From Pseudomonas sp. GD04019 (lineage in GTDB: Bacteria > Pseudomonadota > Gammaproteobacteria > Pseudomonadales > Pseudomonadaceae), in contig NZ_JAOEEA010000012.1 of assembly GCF_029837695.1 (NCBI RefSeq), positions 116,233-180,232 on the forward strand: 64,000 nucleotides of DNA, read 5' to 3'. The position numbers were made by a program, and so were the translations under genes. This document shows positions 55,390 to 63,157 of this stretch, piece by piece. Within the stretch, counting starts at the first letter, position 1. Each line of letters begins with the position of its first letter. The notes beneath the pieces are model-generated. The model had not been told where the DNA came from, searched no databases, and worked only from the letters and a program-made list of their open reading frames with translations.

Positions 55390-57864
55390 ATGCGTAGCAC
55401 CATCAACCGTCCGGCTCCTCAGACCCTGCGCCGCGCCATTCGCGCCGCCGTGCTGGCCATGCCGCTGGCCGCCCTGCAGCCGGCCCTGATTGGCCAGGCG
55501 CATGCCGCCGAAACGGAGCAGAGCCTGCGCAGCTACGCCATCGCGGCCGGTCCGCTGTCCAGCGCCCTGAGCCAGTTCGCCGGCGAGGCGGAAATTCTCC
55601 TGGCGGTCGATGGCCAGCTCACCGCCGGCAAGCAGAGCCAGGGCCTGCAGGGTCAGTATTCGGTGGACGAGGGCCTGGCGCAGCTGCTGCAAGGCAGCGG
55701 CCTGCAGGTGGTGCGCGACGCCAGCGGCGGCTATTCGCTGAGCGCGGCGGGTGAGGGCGGTACCAGCCTGTCGCTGGAAACCACCGAAGTCGAAGGCTTC
55801 GCCCTGGGCAACGCGCTGGGCAGCATGGACGGCTACAACGCCACCCACAGCAGCGTGGCGACCAAGACCAGCAAGGAGCTGGTGAAGACCTCGCAGAGCG
55901 TCTCCGTGGTGACTGCCGCGCAGATCGAGGAGCAGGGCTCGCGCACCGTCGCCGAGGCCACGCGCTACACCGCCGGTGTGCTCACCAACCCCTACGGCAA
56001 CACCCACCGCTACGACTACCTGGCCATGCGCGGGATCAACGATGGTTCGGTGGACAACATCATCATCGACGGCCTGAAGTCCATGGGCGATCCCGGCTCG
56101 TTCACCAGCCTGCAGATCGACCCGTACTTCATCGAGCGCATCGATGTGCTCAAGGGCCCGTCTTCGGTGCTCTACGGTCGCAGCAACCCGGGCGGCCTGG
56201 CCGCACTCACCACCAAGCGCCCCGAGTTCGAACAGGCCGCGCGCATCGATGTGTCCTACGGCAGCCACGACTACAAGCAGACCGCCTTCGACGTCACCGG
56301 CCCGCTCAACGACAACGTCGCCTACCGCCTGGTCGGCCTGGCCAAGGACGCCGACGTGCAGGTCGACCACGTCGAGGAGACCCGCTACGCGCTGATGCCC
56401 AGCCTGATGCTGAATCTCGGCGACGACACCCTGCTCAACCTCTACGCCTACCTGCAGCACGACCCGAACGGCGGCTACCACGGCAGCGCCCCGGCCTCCG
56501 GCACCCTGCATAAGCGCAATGGCGAGCGTATCTCCGGCAGCTTCTTCGAGGGCGACCCGAGCGTCGAGGAATTCACCCGCACCCAGCAGATGCTCGGCTA
56601 CGAGCTGGAGCACCGCTTCAACGACACCTGGAGCGCGCGGCAGAATTTCCGCTACCTGGACGCCAGCAGCGACAACAGCCAGGTCTGGGGCAACGGCTAC
56701 CTGAGCGCCACCAGCAACGAGCTGGCCCGCGGCTTCAGCGGCGGCGAGGAGAACCTGCACGCCTGGATCGTCGACAACATGCTGCAGGCCGAATTCGCCA
56801 CTGGTGCGGCGCAGCACACGGTCGTCACCGGCCTCGACTACCAGTACTCGAAGAAGGTACGCTACGACCGCGACTACACCAGCGTCGGCCCGATCGACGT
56901 GTTCGACCCGGTCTACGACAACAACGACCTGGCCGATCTGGCCACCGTCAGCGATGCCCTGCGCCGGCAGAAACAGGCTGGTCTCTACGTGCAGGACCTG
57001 ATCGAGCTGGGCGGCTGGAACTTCACCGCCGGCCTGCGTCAGGACTGGTATGACGTTTCCATCGACGACGACCAGCAGGGCACCAAGGATGCCAATACCG
57101 GCGACAAGCTCAGCGGCCATGTCGGCGTGCTGTATTCCTTCGACAACGGCCTGTCGCCGTACCTGAGCTATTCCACCTCGTTCAACCCGACCTCCAACTA
57201 CTCCGATGGCGCGCAGATCCTCAAGCCGACCACCGGCGAGCAATGGGAAGCCGGCCTGAAGTTCCAGCCGCCAGGCACCGACGACCTGTACACCATCTCC
57301 TTCTTCACCATCGAGATGGAGAACCTGTTCGCCAAGGAGAACAACTTCAGCAACGACTACGAGTACAAGGGCGTCGGCGGCATCGACTCCAAGGGCGTGG
57401 AGCTGGAGGCCCGCGTGCAGGTCACCGACAACCTGCAGCTGATGGGCAGCTACACCTACAACGACGTGGAGTACAGCAAGTCCTACTTCGTCTTCGATGC
57501 TCTCGGCGGCGTGGTGGATGCCAAGGGCAATACGCCGTACCAAACCCCCGAGCAGATGGCCAGCCTGTGGGCCGACTACGGCTTCAAGGACGGCCTGCTG
57601 GCCGGCCTGAGCATCGGCGCCGGCGCGCGCTACGTGGGCGAGAGCGAGGGCAGCGATCTCAACGACTTCCAGGTGCCGTCCTACACCCTGTTCGATGCGT
57701 CGGTCAGCTATGACCTGGCCAACGTCGGCCTGCAGGGCACTTCGGTGCGGGTCAACGCCAACAACCTCACCGACGAGTACTACGTGGCCTCCTGCTACTC
57801 GGCCACCGCCTGCTACCTGGGCGAGGAACGTACCGTGGTGGCCACCGTCACCCAGAAGTTCTGA
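55390..57864 (+). CDS. TonB-dependent siderophore receptor with N-terminal signalling domain
   Basis: 824 residues: a signal peptide (cleavage near QAHAAE), a secretin/TonB short N-terminal signalling domain (about 40-125: AAGPLSSALSQFAGEAEILL), a plug (SVSVVTAAQIEEQGSRTVAEA; ERIDVLKGPSSVLYG), and a 22-strand barrel ending with the C-terminal Phe (TVTQKF). The signalling domain contacts the FecR protein. The four-gene order sigma-anti-sigma-receptor-PepSY resembles the Fox system of P. aeruginosa (ferrioxamine), but substrate specificity is not readable. A hairpin lies after the stop. Confidence 0.92.
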   Translation: MRSTINRPAPQTLRRAIRAAVLAMPLAALQPALIGQAHAAETEQSLRSYAIAAGPLSSALSQFAGEAEILLAVDGQLTAGKQSQGLQGQYSVDEGLAQLLQGSGLQVVRDASGGYSLSAAGEGGTSLSLETTEVEGFALGNALGSMDGYNATHSSVATKTSKELVKTSQSVSVVTAAQIEEQGSRTVAEATRYTAGVLTNPYGNTHRYDYLAMRGINDGSVDNIIIDGLKSMGDPGSFTSLQIDPYFIERIDVLKGPSSVLYGRSNPGGLAALTTKRPEFEQAARIDVSYGSHDYKQTAFDVTGPLNDNVAYRLVGLAKDADVQVDHVEETRYALMPSLMLNLGDDTLLNLYAYLQHDPNGGYHGSAPASGTLHKRNGERISGSFFEGDPSVEEFTRTQQMLGYELEHRFNDTWSARQNFRYLDASSDNSQVWGNGYLSATSNELARGFSGGEENLHAWIVDNMLQAEFATGAAQHTVVTGLDYQYSKKVRYDRDYTSVGPIDVFDPVYDNNDLADLATVSDALRRQKQAGLYVQDLIELGGWNFTAGLRQDWYDVSIDDDQQGTKDANTGDKLSGHVGVLYSFDNGLSPYLSYSTSFNPTSNYSDGAQILKPTTGEQWEAGLKFQPPGTDDLYTISFFTIEMENLFAKENNFSNDYEYKGVGGIDSKGVELEARVQVTDNLQLMGSYTYNDVEYSKSYFVFDALGGVVDAKGNTPYQTPEQMASLWADYGFKDGLLAGLSIGAGARYVGESEGSDLNDFQVPSYTLFDASVSYDLANVGLQGTSVRVNANNLTDEYYVASCYSATACYLGEERTVVATVTQKF

Positions 57865-57875
57865 TGCGCTGAAGC

Positions 57876-57903
57876 GGCCGCCGTCTCGTGAGGGACGGCG
57901 GCC
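57876..57903 (+). terminator. Hairpin between the receptor and PepSY genes
   Basis: GGCCGCCGTC (57876-57885) pairs with GACGGCGGCC (57894-57903), a perfect 10-bp stem with an 8-base loop, followed by TTCTGCTGTTT. It may attenuate read-through from the receptor gene into the PepSY gene. Confidence 0.6.
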
Positions 57904-57932
57904 TTCTGCTGTTTGCGAGACGGAAAGACATC

Positions 57933-59114
57933 ATGCGCAACATCCTGGTTCTGCTGCACCGCTACCTGGGTCTGGCCACGGCGATCTTCCTCGCCCTGGC
58001 CGGCCTCACCGGCAGCGTGCTGGCCTTCCACCACGAGCTGGACGAGTGGCTCAACCCGCAGTTCTATCAGACCGAGCACGCCGCCACGGCGCGCATGGAC
58101 GGCCCGAGCCTGATCGAGCGGCTGGAGGCCGAGCACCCGCAGCGCCTGGTCTGGTACATGGAGCAGCCGGACGAGCCCGGCCACTCGGCGCTGCTGGCCA
58201 CCGTGCCGCGCACCGATCCGACCAGCGGCCAGCCTTATCCGCTGGCGCCGCGGGTGTTCTATCTTGACCCGGCCAACGGCCAGGTGCTGGGCGAGCGGGA
58301 GTGGGGCGCCTGCTGCTTCTCCCGCGAGAACTTCGTGCCCTTCATCCTCGAGTTTCACTACAACCTCAGCCTGCCGGGCAACTGGGGCATCTGGCTGATG
58401 GGCATCATCGCCATCCTCTGGACCCTCGATTGCCTGGTCTCGCTGTGGCTGACCCTGCCGCGCGGCCGGCCATTTTGGGGCAAGTGGGGCAAGGCCTGGA
58501 AGATCAAGCGCCAGCGTCTCAACCACGACGTGCACCGCGCCGGCGGCCTGTGGCTGTGGCTGCTGCTGACCCCGGTGGCGGTGAGCAGCGTGGCCATGAA
58601 CCTGCCGGCCGAGGTGTTCAAGCCGGTGGTGTCGCTGTTCTCCGAGGTGCCGCTGAGCACCTACGAGGCGCGCGGGCGGCTGGCGAAGGAAGAACTCGGC
58701 GAGCTGAAGCTGGATTACCGCCAGGCCTATGCTCTGGCGCGGGAGGAGGGTGACCGCCTGGGCCTGCACGCGCCGATCACCGAGCTGTACTACAGCTTCG
58801 AATACAACTTCTTCGGTGCCGGCTTCGGCGACCACGCCAGCGATGAGGGCAACGCCTGGGTCTTCGTGCATGGCGAGGATGGCCGCGTGATCGGTCGCGA
58901 GATCCCTGGCGTGGGCACGCTCGGCGAGCGCTTCTACCAGCTGCAGCTGCCGATCCACGGCGGGCGCATCCTCGGCTTCCCCGGGCGGGTGCTGATCGCC
59001 GTGCTGGGGCTGGCCATCGCCGTGCTCAGCGTTACCGGCATCGTCATCTGGTGGCGCAAGCAGCGTGCGCGGCGCTCTGCCGGGCGTCGCGCCGAAGCGG
59101 CTGTGCTCACTTAA
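57933..59114 (+). CDS. PepSY-family iron-uptake membrane protein
   Basis: 393 residues with four membrane helices: near the N-terminus (LVLLHRYLGLATAIFLALAGLTG), two in the middle, and one near the C-terminus (VLIAVLGLAIAVLSVTGIVIWW). A periplasmic PepSY-type domain lies between. The HRYLG and VHRAGGLW histidines resemble the FoxB/PiuB family of inner-membrane proteins that reduce or process ferric siderophores. Its place directly after the receptor, with an intervening hairpin, supports a role in iron release. The end overlaps the convergent lipoprotein gene by 8 bp. Confidence 0.85.
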   Translation: MRNILVLLHRYLGLATAIFLALAGLTGSVLAFHHELDEWLNPQFYQTEHAATARMDGPSLIERLEAEHPQRLVWYMEQPDEPGHSALLATVPRTDPTSGQPYPLAPRVFYLDPANGQVLGEREWGACCFSRENFVPFILEFHYNLSLPGNWGIWLMGIIAILWTLDCLVSLWLTLPRGRPFWGKWGKAWKIKRQRLNHDVHRAGGLWLWLLLTPVAVSSVAMNLPAEVFKPVVSLFSEVPLSTYEARGRLAKEELGELKLDYRQAYALAREEGDRLGLHAPITELYYSFEYNFFGAGFGDHASDEGNAWVFVHGEDGRVIGREIPGVGTLGERFYQLQLPIHGGRILGFPGRVLIAVLGLAIAVLSVTGIVIWWRKQRARRSAGRRAEAAVLT

Positions 59115-59529
59115 GGCCGGTGAAGGCCGGGGCGTGCTCGCGGTAGTAGTGCAGGGCGTCGATGAAGCGCTCGGCCTGCGGGCGGTCCGCGAGGTGGAAC
59201 TCACGCAGGGTGTCGCCATTGGGGCCGTTCAACCGCACGCGATAGCCGAGCCCGCTGCGGCGCAGCTCGATGGTGTCGAGCGAGTTGAAATAGATGCGCT
59301 CGCGGATGTCCTGTGGCGTACCGGCGGCCGAGTCGTGCTCGCTGCGAAAACCCAGGTAGCGGCTGTCCAGATAGGCGGAGATGGCGCTCTGGGCGGCGGG
59401 CTGCTGCTCCGCCACCTCAGTGATCACCGCATAGGCTTCGCGTTCGGAAATGGCCTGGGGCTGGTAGTCCTGGCGGGTCACGCAGCCCGCCAGGAGGCAG
59501 GCAAAGATGGCGATCCAGATGACGCGCAT
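59107..59529 (-). CDS. Lipoprotein of unknown function
   Basis: 140 residues with a clear lipobox (ACLLAGC) after MRVIWIAIF. The mature part (EAYAVITEVAEQQPAAQ ... RERIYFNSLDTIELRRSG) is helical/strand mixed with no family I recognise. ATG 59529 is chosen because the upstream frame runs into the next intergenic space with no signal-like start. It is convergent with the PepSY gene and divergent from the next gene. Confidence 0.7.
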   Translation of the reverse strand: MRVIWIAIFACLLAGCVTRQDYQPQAISEREAYAVITEVAEQQPAAQSAISAYLDSRYLGFRSEHDSAAGTPQDIRERIYFNSLDTIELRRSGLGYRVRLNGPNGDTLREFHLADRPQAERFIDALHYYREHAPAFTGLK

Positions 59530-59648
59530 TTTTCCTCTCCATGGCAGCGCTGGGATTTTCCGGCGCCCAAGCCGGTCATAGCGTCGGCGGCCATCCGCTG
59601 CCAAGATGGCGGCCCACCGTTCCCCCCCGAACTACTCCTGGTAAATCC

Positions 59649-60221
59649 GTGACTCCTGCGCTTCTACGATCCGCTGCGCTGCTCCTCGTCCTGGGAGCGC
59701 CGCTTGGCGCCTCTGCCGCCTGCCCCGTGGGGCAGATGGAAATCTGCTTCAACAGCTGCATCTGCGTGCCGGAGTTCGAACAGGTCCGCAAGGAAGTGCT
59801 CGGTACCGCCGCGGTGACGCTGGAGCGCTGGATCCTGCAGTCCCGTGATACCGCGCTGACTTCCGGCACCCAGCCGATTCCGCCGGGCATCCGCGCTCAG
59901 CTGCTGCCCTATTACGACAACGTGCTGCTGGAGACGGTTCGCTTTCGCGTCGGCGCCCTCGACGAGCTGGATGTGGCCAGCACCATGCTGCAGAACCCGG
60001 ATATCCAGGCGGTGACGCTGGTCGACGTGGTTGTGTTCCGCAGCCAGGAGGACGCCGAACTCGACGTCGCCCTCTGGGCTCATGAACTGTGGCACGTGAA
60101 GCAATACCGCGAGTGGGGTTCGACCGGCTTCGCCCAGCGCTACACCCACGACTTCAATGCCGTGGAGGCGCCGGCCTACGACATGCAGATCAAGGTGGCA
60201 CGGGCGCTGCGGGCGCAATAA
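59649..60221 (+). CDS. Secreted DUF4157-like protein with HELWH motif
   Basis: 190 residues with a signal peptide (LLLVLGAPLGASAAC), four cysteines just after it (CPVGQMEICFNSCIC), and a later HELWHVKQY motif (about residue 150), like the HExxH variant of eCIS-core/DUF4157 putative metallopeptidases. The start is a GTG at 59649; the ATG-led longer frame from 59541 overlaps the divergent lipoprotein start and lacks a signal peptide at its front. Substrate and function are unknown; proteolytic activity is not shown by the sequence. Confidence 0.65.
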   Translation: MTPALLRSAALLLVLGAPLGASAACPVGQMEICFNSCICVPEFEQVRKEVLGTAAVTLERWILQSRDTALTSGTQPIPPGIRAQLLPYYDNVLLETVRFRVGALDELDVASTMLQNPDIQAVTLVDVVVFRSQEDAELDVALWAHELWHVKQYREWGSTGFAQRYTHDFNAVEAPAYDMQIKVARALRAQ

Positions 60222-60237
60222 TCCGCAGTCGCTTGAA

Positions 60238-60257
60238 AACCAAGCAAGCGCTCGGTT
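60238..60257. promoter_or_regulatory. Palindromic operator candidate before the acyl-CoA dehydrogenase gene
   Basis: AACCAAGCAAGCGCTCGGTT is an imperfect palindrome (14 of 20 positions self-complementary) of the AAGC-N-GCTT type seen upstream of fatty-acid and acyl-CoA genes controlled by TetR-family repressors in pseudomonads. It lies 33 bp before the start codon. Confidence 0.5.
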
Positions 60258-60290
60258 AGGGTGGCGAAAACAACAATGGGAGCCACCCAC

Positions 60291-61439
60291 ATGTCCGCCT
60301 TCCAGGAATACTTCGACCAATCCCATCAGCTGGTCCGCGATTCGGTGCGCCGCTTCGTCGAGCGCGAAGTTCTGCCCCATGTGGCGGACTGGGAGGAGGC
60401 CGAGGAATTCCCCCGCGAGCTGTACCGCAAGGCCGGCGCCGCCGGCATCCTCGGTATCGGTTATCCGGAACAGTATGGTGGCAGCCACGAGGGCGACCTG
60501 TTCGCCAAGGTGGCGGCCAGCGAAGAGCTGATGCGCTCCGGCTCCGGTGGCCTGGTCGCCGGCCTCGGCTCGCTGGATATCGGCCTGCCGCCGGTGGTCA
60601 AGTGGGCCAAGCCGGCGCTGCGCGAGCGCGTGGTGCCCGCAGTGCTGGCCGGCGAGAAGATCATGGCCCTGGCGGTAACCGAGCCCTCCGGCGGCTCCGA
60701 CGTGGCCAACCTCAAGACCCGCGCCGTGCGTGATGGCGACTTCTATCGCGTTACCGGTAGCAAGACCTTCATCACCAGCGGCGTGCGCGCCGACTACTAC
60801 ACCGTGGCCGTGCGCACCGGCGGCGAAGGTTTCGGCGGCGTCAGCCTGCTGCTGATCGAGAAGGGCACGCCCGGCTTCACTGTCGGCCGCTCGCTGAAGA
60901 AGATGGGCTGGTGGGCCTCGGACACCGCCGAGCTGTTCTTCGACGACTGCAAAGTGCCGGTGGAGAACCTGATCGGCGCGGAGAACATGGGCTTCGCCTG
61001 CATCATGGCCAACTTCCAGAGCGAGCGCCTGAGCCTGGCGCTGATGGCCAACATGACCTCGCAGATGGCATTGGAGGAGGCCCTGGCTTGGGCCCGCGAG
61101 CGCGAGGCCTTCGGCAAGCCGATCGGCAAGTTCCAGGTGCTCAAGCACCGCCTGGCCGAGATGGCCACCCAGTTGGAAGTCTCCCGCGAGTTCACCTACC
61201 GCCAGGCCGCCAAGATGGCCGCCGGCAAGAGCGTGATCAAGGAAATCTCCATGGCCAAGAACTTCGCTACCGACGTGGCCGACCGCATCACCTACGACGC
61301 CGTACAGATCCTCGGCGGCATGGGCTACATGCGCGAAAGCCTGGTGGAGCGTCTGTACCGCGACAACCGCATCCTCTCCATCGGCGGCGGCTCGCGCGAG
61401 GTGATGAACGAGATCATCAGCAAGCAGATGGGGCTCTGA
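60291..61439 (+). CDS. Acyl-CoA dehydrogenase
   Basis: 382 residues in the three-domain acyl-CoA dehydrogenase layout: an N-terminal helical domain, the middle FAD/substrate region (ALAVTEPSGGSDVANLKTRA, KTFITSGVRADYYTVAVRT) and a C-terminal helical domain (LGGMGYMRESLVERLYRDNRI). It oxidises an acyl-CoA to the 2-enoyl form; the chain length preference is not readable. ATG 60291 follows GGAG at 9-base spacing; two earlier in-frame starts (60261 GTG, 60276 ATG) lack a ribosome site. It is the last ordinary chromosomal gene before the cassette array. Confidence 0.92.
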   Translation: MSAFQEYFDQSHQLVRDSVRRFVEREVLPHVADWEEAEEFPRELYRKAGAAGILGIGYPEQYGGSHEGDLFAKVAASEELMRSGSGGLVAGLGSLDIGLPPVVKWAKPALRERVVPAVLAGEKIMALAVTEPSGGSDVANLKTRAVRDGDFYRVTGSKTFITSGVRADYYTVAVRTGGEGFGGVSLLLIEKGTPGFTVGRSLKKMGWWASDTAELFFDDCKVPVENLIGAENMGFACIMANFQSERLSLALMANMTSQMALEEALAWAREREAFGKPIGKFQVLKHRLAEMATQLEVSREFTYRQAAKMAAGKSVIKEISMAKNFATDVADRITYDAVQILGGMGYMRESLVERLYRDNRILSIGGGSREVMNEIISKQMGL

Positions 61440-61602
61440 ACGGCGCCTTCTGGACAGTGTGATGGCCAATTAGTAGCCTCGCCCGAAGCGCCTCGATTGG
61501 GGCGCAGGGCTTTGCCGTAGCCATGTCGTGTTTGCTTTTCCTTCCTGTCGCATTTGCTTTGCGTCGATCTAGGAAAAACAACGGCTTACAGCGCGACAAG
61601 GA

Positions 61603-61662
61603 ATGTTATCCGACACTTGCTCGGATGTTATGCGACAGTAATGTCGCCTAATAATAGTTAGC
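61603..61662 (+). other. attI-like integron recombination site
   Basis: Two direct repeats (ATGTTATCCGACA at 61603-61615 and ATGTTATGCGACA at 61625-61637, 12 of 13 bases identical, 22-bp offset) are followed by GTCGCC-TAA and the crossover GTTAGC at 61657-61662. This layout matches the integrase-binding direct repeats and simple site of class 1 attI as I remember it (GATGTTACGC ... GTCGCCCTAA ... GTTAG). It sits exactly at the junction of acyl-CoA dehydrogenase and the first cassette. No integrase gene lies beside it in this window. Confidence 0.7.
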
Positions 61663-61679
61663 TTTACTCATAAAATCCT

Positions 61680-62255
61680 ATGCCTCTACACCGATCAAAA
61701 GACAGCCATCTAGGTCAAAAAATAGTCAGCATTATTGTCCTGTATTTATTTCTGTCGGCGGGGGTATATGCTTTTGCATATCACGATTTCGTGCCAAATA
61801 AATTCATATTCTGGCCATCACTGATTATCAGCCTAGGTATCACTCTTTTCTTAATTACCTTTGTGGCTAAGGGCCTGAAAAATAAAACATGGATTCCTGC
61901 GAAAGGATTCTCAACCTATGGCCCTATCAAAAAAGCCACTGCATTCCTAGCATTACCACTATCTTTATTCTTTTCCGCATGGCTAAATCTTTACTATCTC
62001 GCACCAAGAGTCATAACCAGTTTTGCGGGAGAAGAAAGCTTTAAACTAGACACTGCCAGCGCGCAGAAAATCCATGGCAGGCGCAAGGTCTGCGACTTCT
62101 CAATAAAACTCCGCGCAACAGAAAGCTTTCTTTTTAAAATTTGTACTAACTCAGTATTTTATGCGCACAGCCCAAAAGAAAACTTCCAAGTAAAAATGCA
62201 CACTAAAGAATCATTTTTAGGGTTAATAGTCACTGGCGTAGATCGTGCTCAGTAA
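61680..62255 (+). CDS. Cassette 1: unknown membrane protein
   Basis: 191 residues with three membrane helices: about 12-34 (SIIVLYLFLSAGVYAFAY), 42-62 (FWPSLIISLGITLFLITFV) and 90-113 (TAFLALPLSLFFSAWLNLYYL). A soluble C-terminal domain of about 75 residues follows, ending GVDRAQ. No family recognised. No clear ribosome site precedes the ATG (AAAATCCTATG), as is common for cassette genes read from an integron promoter. The base composition is much lower in G+C than its chromosomal neighbours. The TAA stop abuts attC1. Confidence 0.7.
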   Translation: MPLHRSKDSHLGQKIVSIIVLYLFLSAGVYAFAYHDFVPNKFIFWPSLIISLGITLFLITFVAKGLKNKTWIPAKGFSTYGPIKKATAFLALPLSLFFSAWLNLYYLAPRVITSFAGEESFKLDTASAQKIHGRRKVCDFSIKLRATESFLFKICTNSVFYAHSPKENFQVKMHTKESFLGLIVTGVDRAQ

Positions 62256-62333
62256 TGCTAACAAATGGTTCAAGTCGTTCGCTTCGCTCACTGCGGGACC
62301 GGCTAAAGCCGGCCCCTTAACCAAACGTTAGGC
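62256..62333 (+). other. attC1
   Basis: 78 bp from R'' TGCTAAC (62256-62262) to R' GTTAGGC (62327-62333). L''/L' arms (TGGTT with AACCA) and the inner hairpin CCGGCTAAAGCCGG fold together. R'' mirrors the TTAGC that begins cassette 1 at 61658. Confidence 0.9.
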
Positions 62334-62335
62334 CC

Positions 62336-62725
62336 ATGGAAAAAGAATTGCTTCGCCTCATAACCAAACGCGATGAAACTCAAATCAGCGATAAACAGTG
62401 GGCTAGATCCGCAGAGCTTGCCCTAGCTAAGTCCGGGCTTCCCGAAGCTGAGTTCTGCCACGCCTATTCGCATCTCGTTGCCAGTGAGTTTGTTATGGGG
62501 GAGCTTTCATATGCCGAGGGTGATTTAGCTATGAACCGGCTATCTACACTATCTCGCAAAACTCTTTCTGGATTTCCATTAAAAATTTACTTGGCTTTTG
62601 ATGCTGGTGAATACCAGCGTCCAAAAGACGCCACGACTACTATCCCGTGGTTGAGTTACACAATGCCTCTTATTATCGAGGCTCTAAAAAATCTAGAACA
62701 TCCGGCGAGCCATGAGCCTAACTAG
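62336..62725 (+). CDS. Cassette 2: unknown soluble protein
   Basis: 129 residues, no signal or membrane segment, mostly helical by pattern, with Arg/Lys/Glu-rich ends (MEKELLRLITKRDETQISDK). I recognise no family. The ATG at 62336 is 8 bases after the cassette boundary, the normal short leader of cassette genes. The stop lies inside attC2. G+C content is lower than the chromosome. Confidence 0.7.
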   Translation: MEKELLRLITKRDETQISDKQWARSAELALAKSGLPEAEFCHAYSHLVASEFVMGELSYAEGDLAMNRLSTLSRKTLSGFPLKIYLAFDAGEYQRPKDATTTIPWLSYTMPLIIEALKNLEHPASHEPN

Positions 62726-62791
62726 TGGTTCAAATCGTTCGCTGCGCTCACTGGGACGGGCTAAAGCCCGCCCCTTAACCAAACGTTAGGC
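62716..62791 (+). other. attC2
   Basis: 76 bp from R'' GCCTAAC (62716-62722) to R' GTTAGGC (62785-62791). The arms pair as TGGTT/AACCA, and the inner hairpin is CGGGCTAAAGCCCG. R'' is the exact complement of R'. Confidence 0.9.
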
Positions 62792-62800
62792 CAAAGCTGA

Positions 62801-63148
62801 ATGCTCACCGACGCAGAGAAAATTGCCCAAGGCCAAGAGCGCTGGCTTTGCCTTGACTGCACTAAAGACACAGACAAGAGCCAAGAGTATTACATGCTCA
62901 AGTTAAAGGTCTGGAAGTCCATACATCCACAAATTGACGGAATGCTTTGCCTCTCATGCGCAGAGAAAAGGCTTGGACGGAAGCTGGTGCACAAGGACTT
63001 TATGCTTACACCTGTGAATTTTGGTCAGTCCCGAGTGTGCCCAGCTCTTGCTGAGAGGTTTTTCACTGACGCACCGCAAAAGCCTAACAACAAGTTCAAA
63101 TCACTCGCTTCGCTCGCTGGGACCGCGCTCCGCGGCCCCTTAACTTGA
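62801..63148 (+). CDS. Cassette 3: unknown protein with two CxxC pairs, reading into attC3
   Basis: 115 residues. Two CxxC motifs (WLCLDCTKDT and GMLCLSCAEKR) are about 35 residues apart, consistent with a zinc ribbon or redox fold. The last 20 residues, from NNKFKSLASLAG, are encoded by attC3, and the TGA falls inside it (63146-63148). The middle is basic and hydrophobic with no membrane helix. No family recognised; start at 62801 has no strong ribosome site. Confidence 0.65.
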   Translation: MLTDAEKIAQGQERWLCLDCTKDTDKSQEYYMLKLKVWKSIHPQIDGMLCLSCAEKRLGRKLVHKDFMLTPVNFGQSRVCPALAERFFTDAPQKPNNKFKSLASLAGTALRGPLT

Positions 63149-63157
63149 ACGTTAGGC
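63082..63157 (+). other. attC3
   Basis: 76 bp from R'' GCCTAAC (63082-63088) to R' GTTAGGC (63151-63157). The arms pair as AAGTT/AACTT, a coordinated change relative to attC1 and attC2, and the inner hairpin is CCGCG(CTC)CGCGG. Confidence 0.9.

Noticed and set aside
61488..61505. Terminator after the acyl-CoA dehydrogenase gene
   Set aside because: GCGCC/GGCGC gives only a short stem with G-T pairs and no U-run; too weak to list.
61417..61599. Integrase remnant on the minus strand left of the attI-like site
   Set aside because: The 60-residue frame there shows no tyrosine-recombinase motif (no R..HxxR..Y pattern) and overlaps the acyl-CoA dehydrogenase end; it is not an intI fragment.
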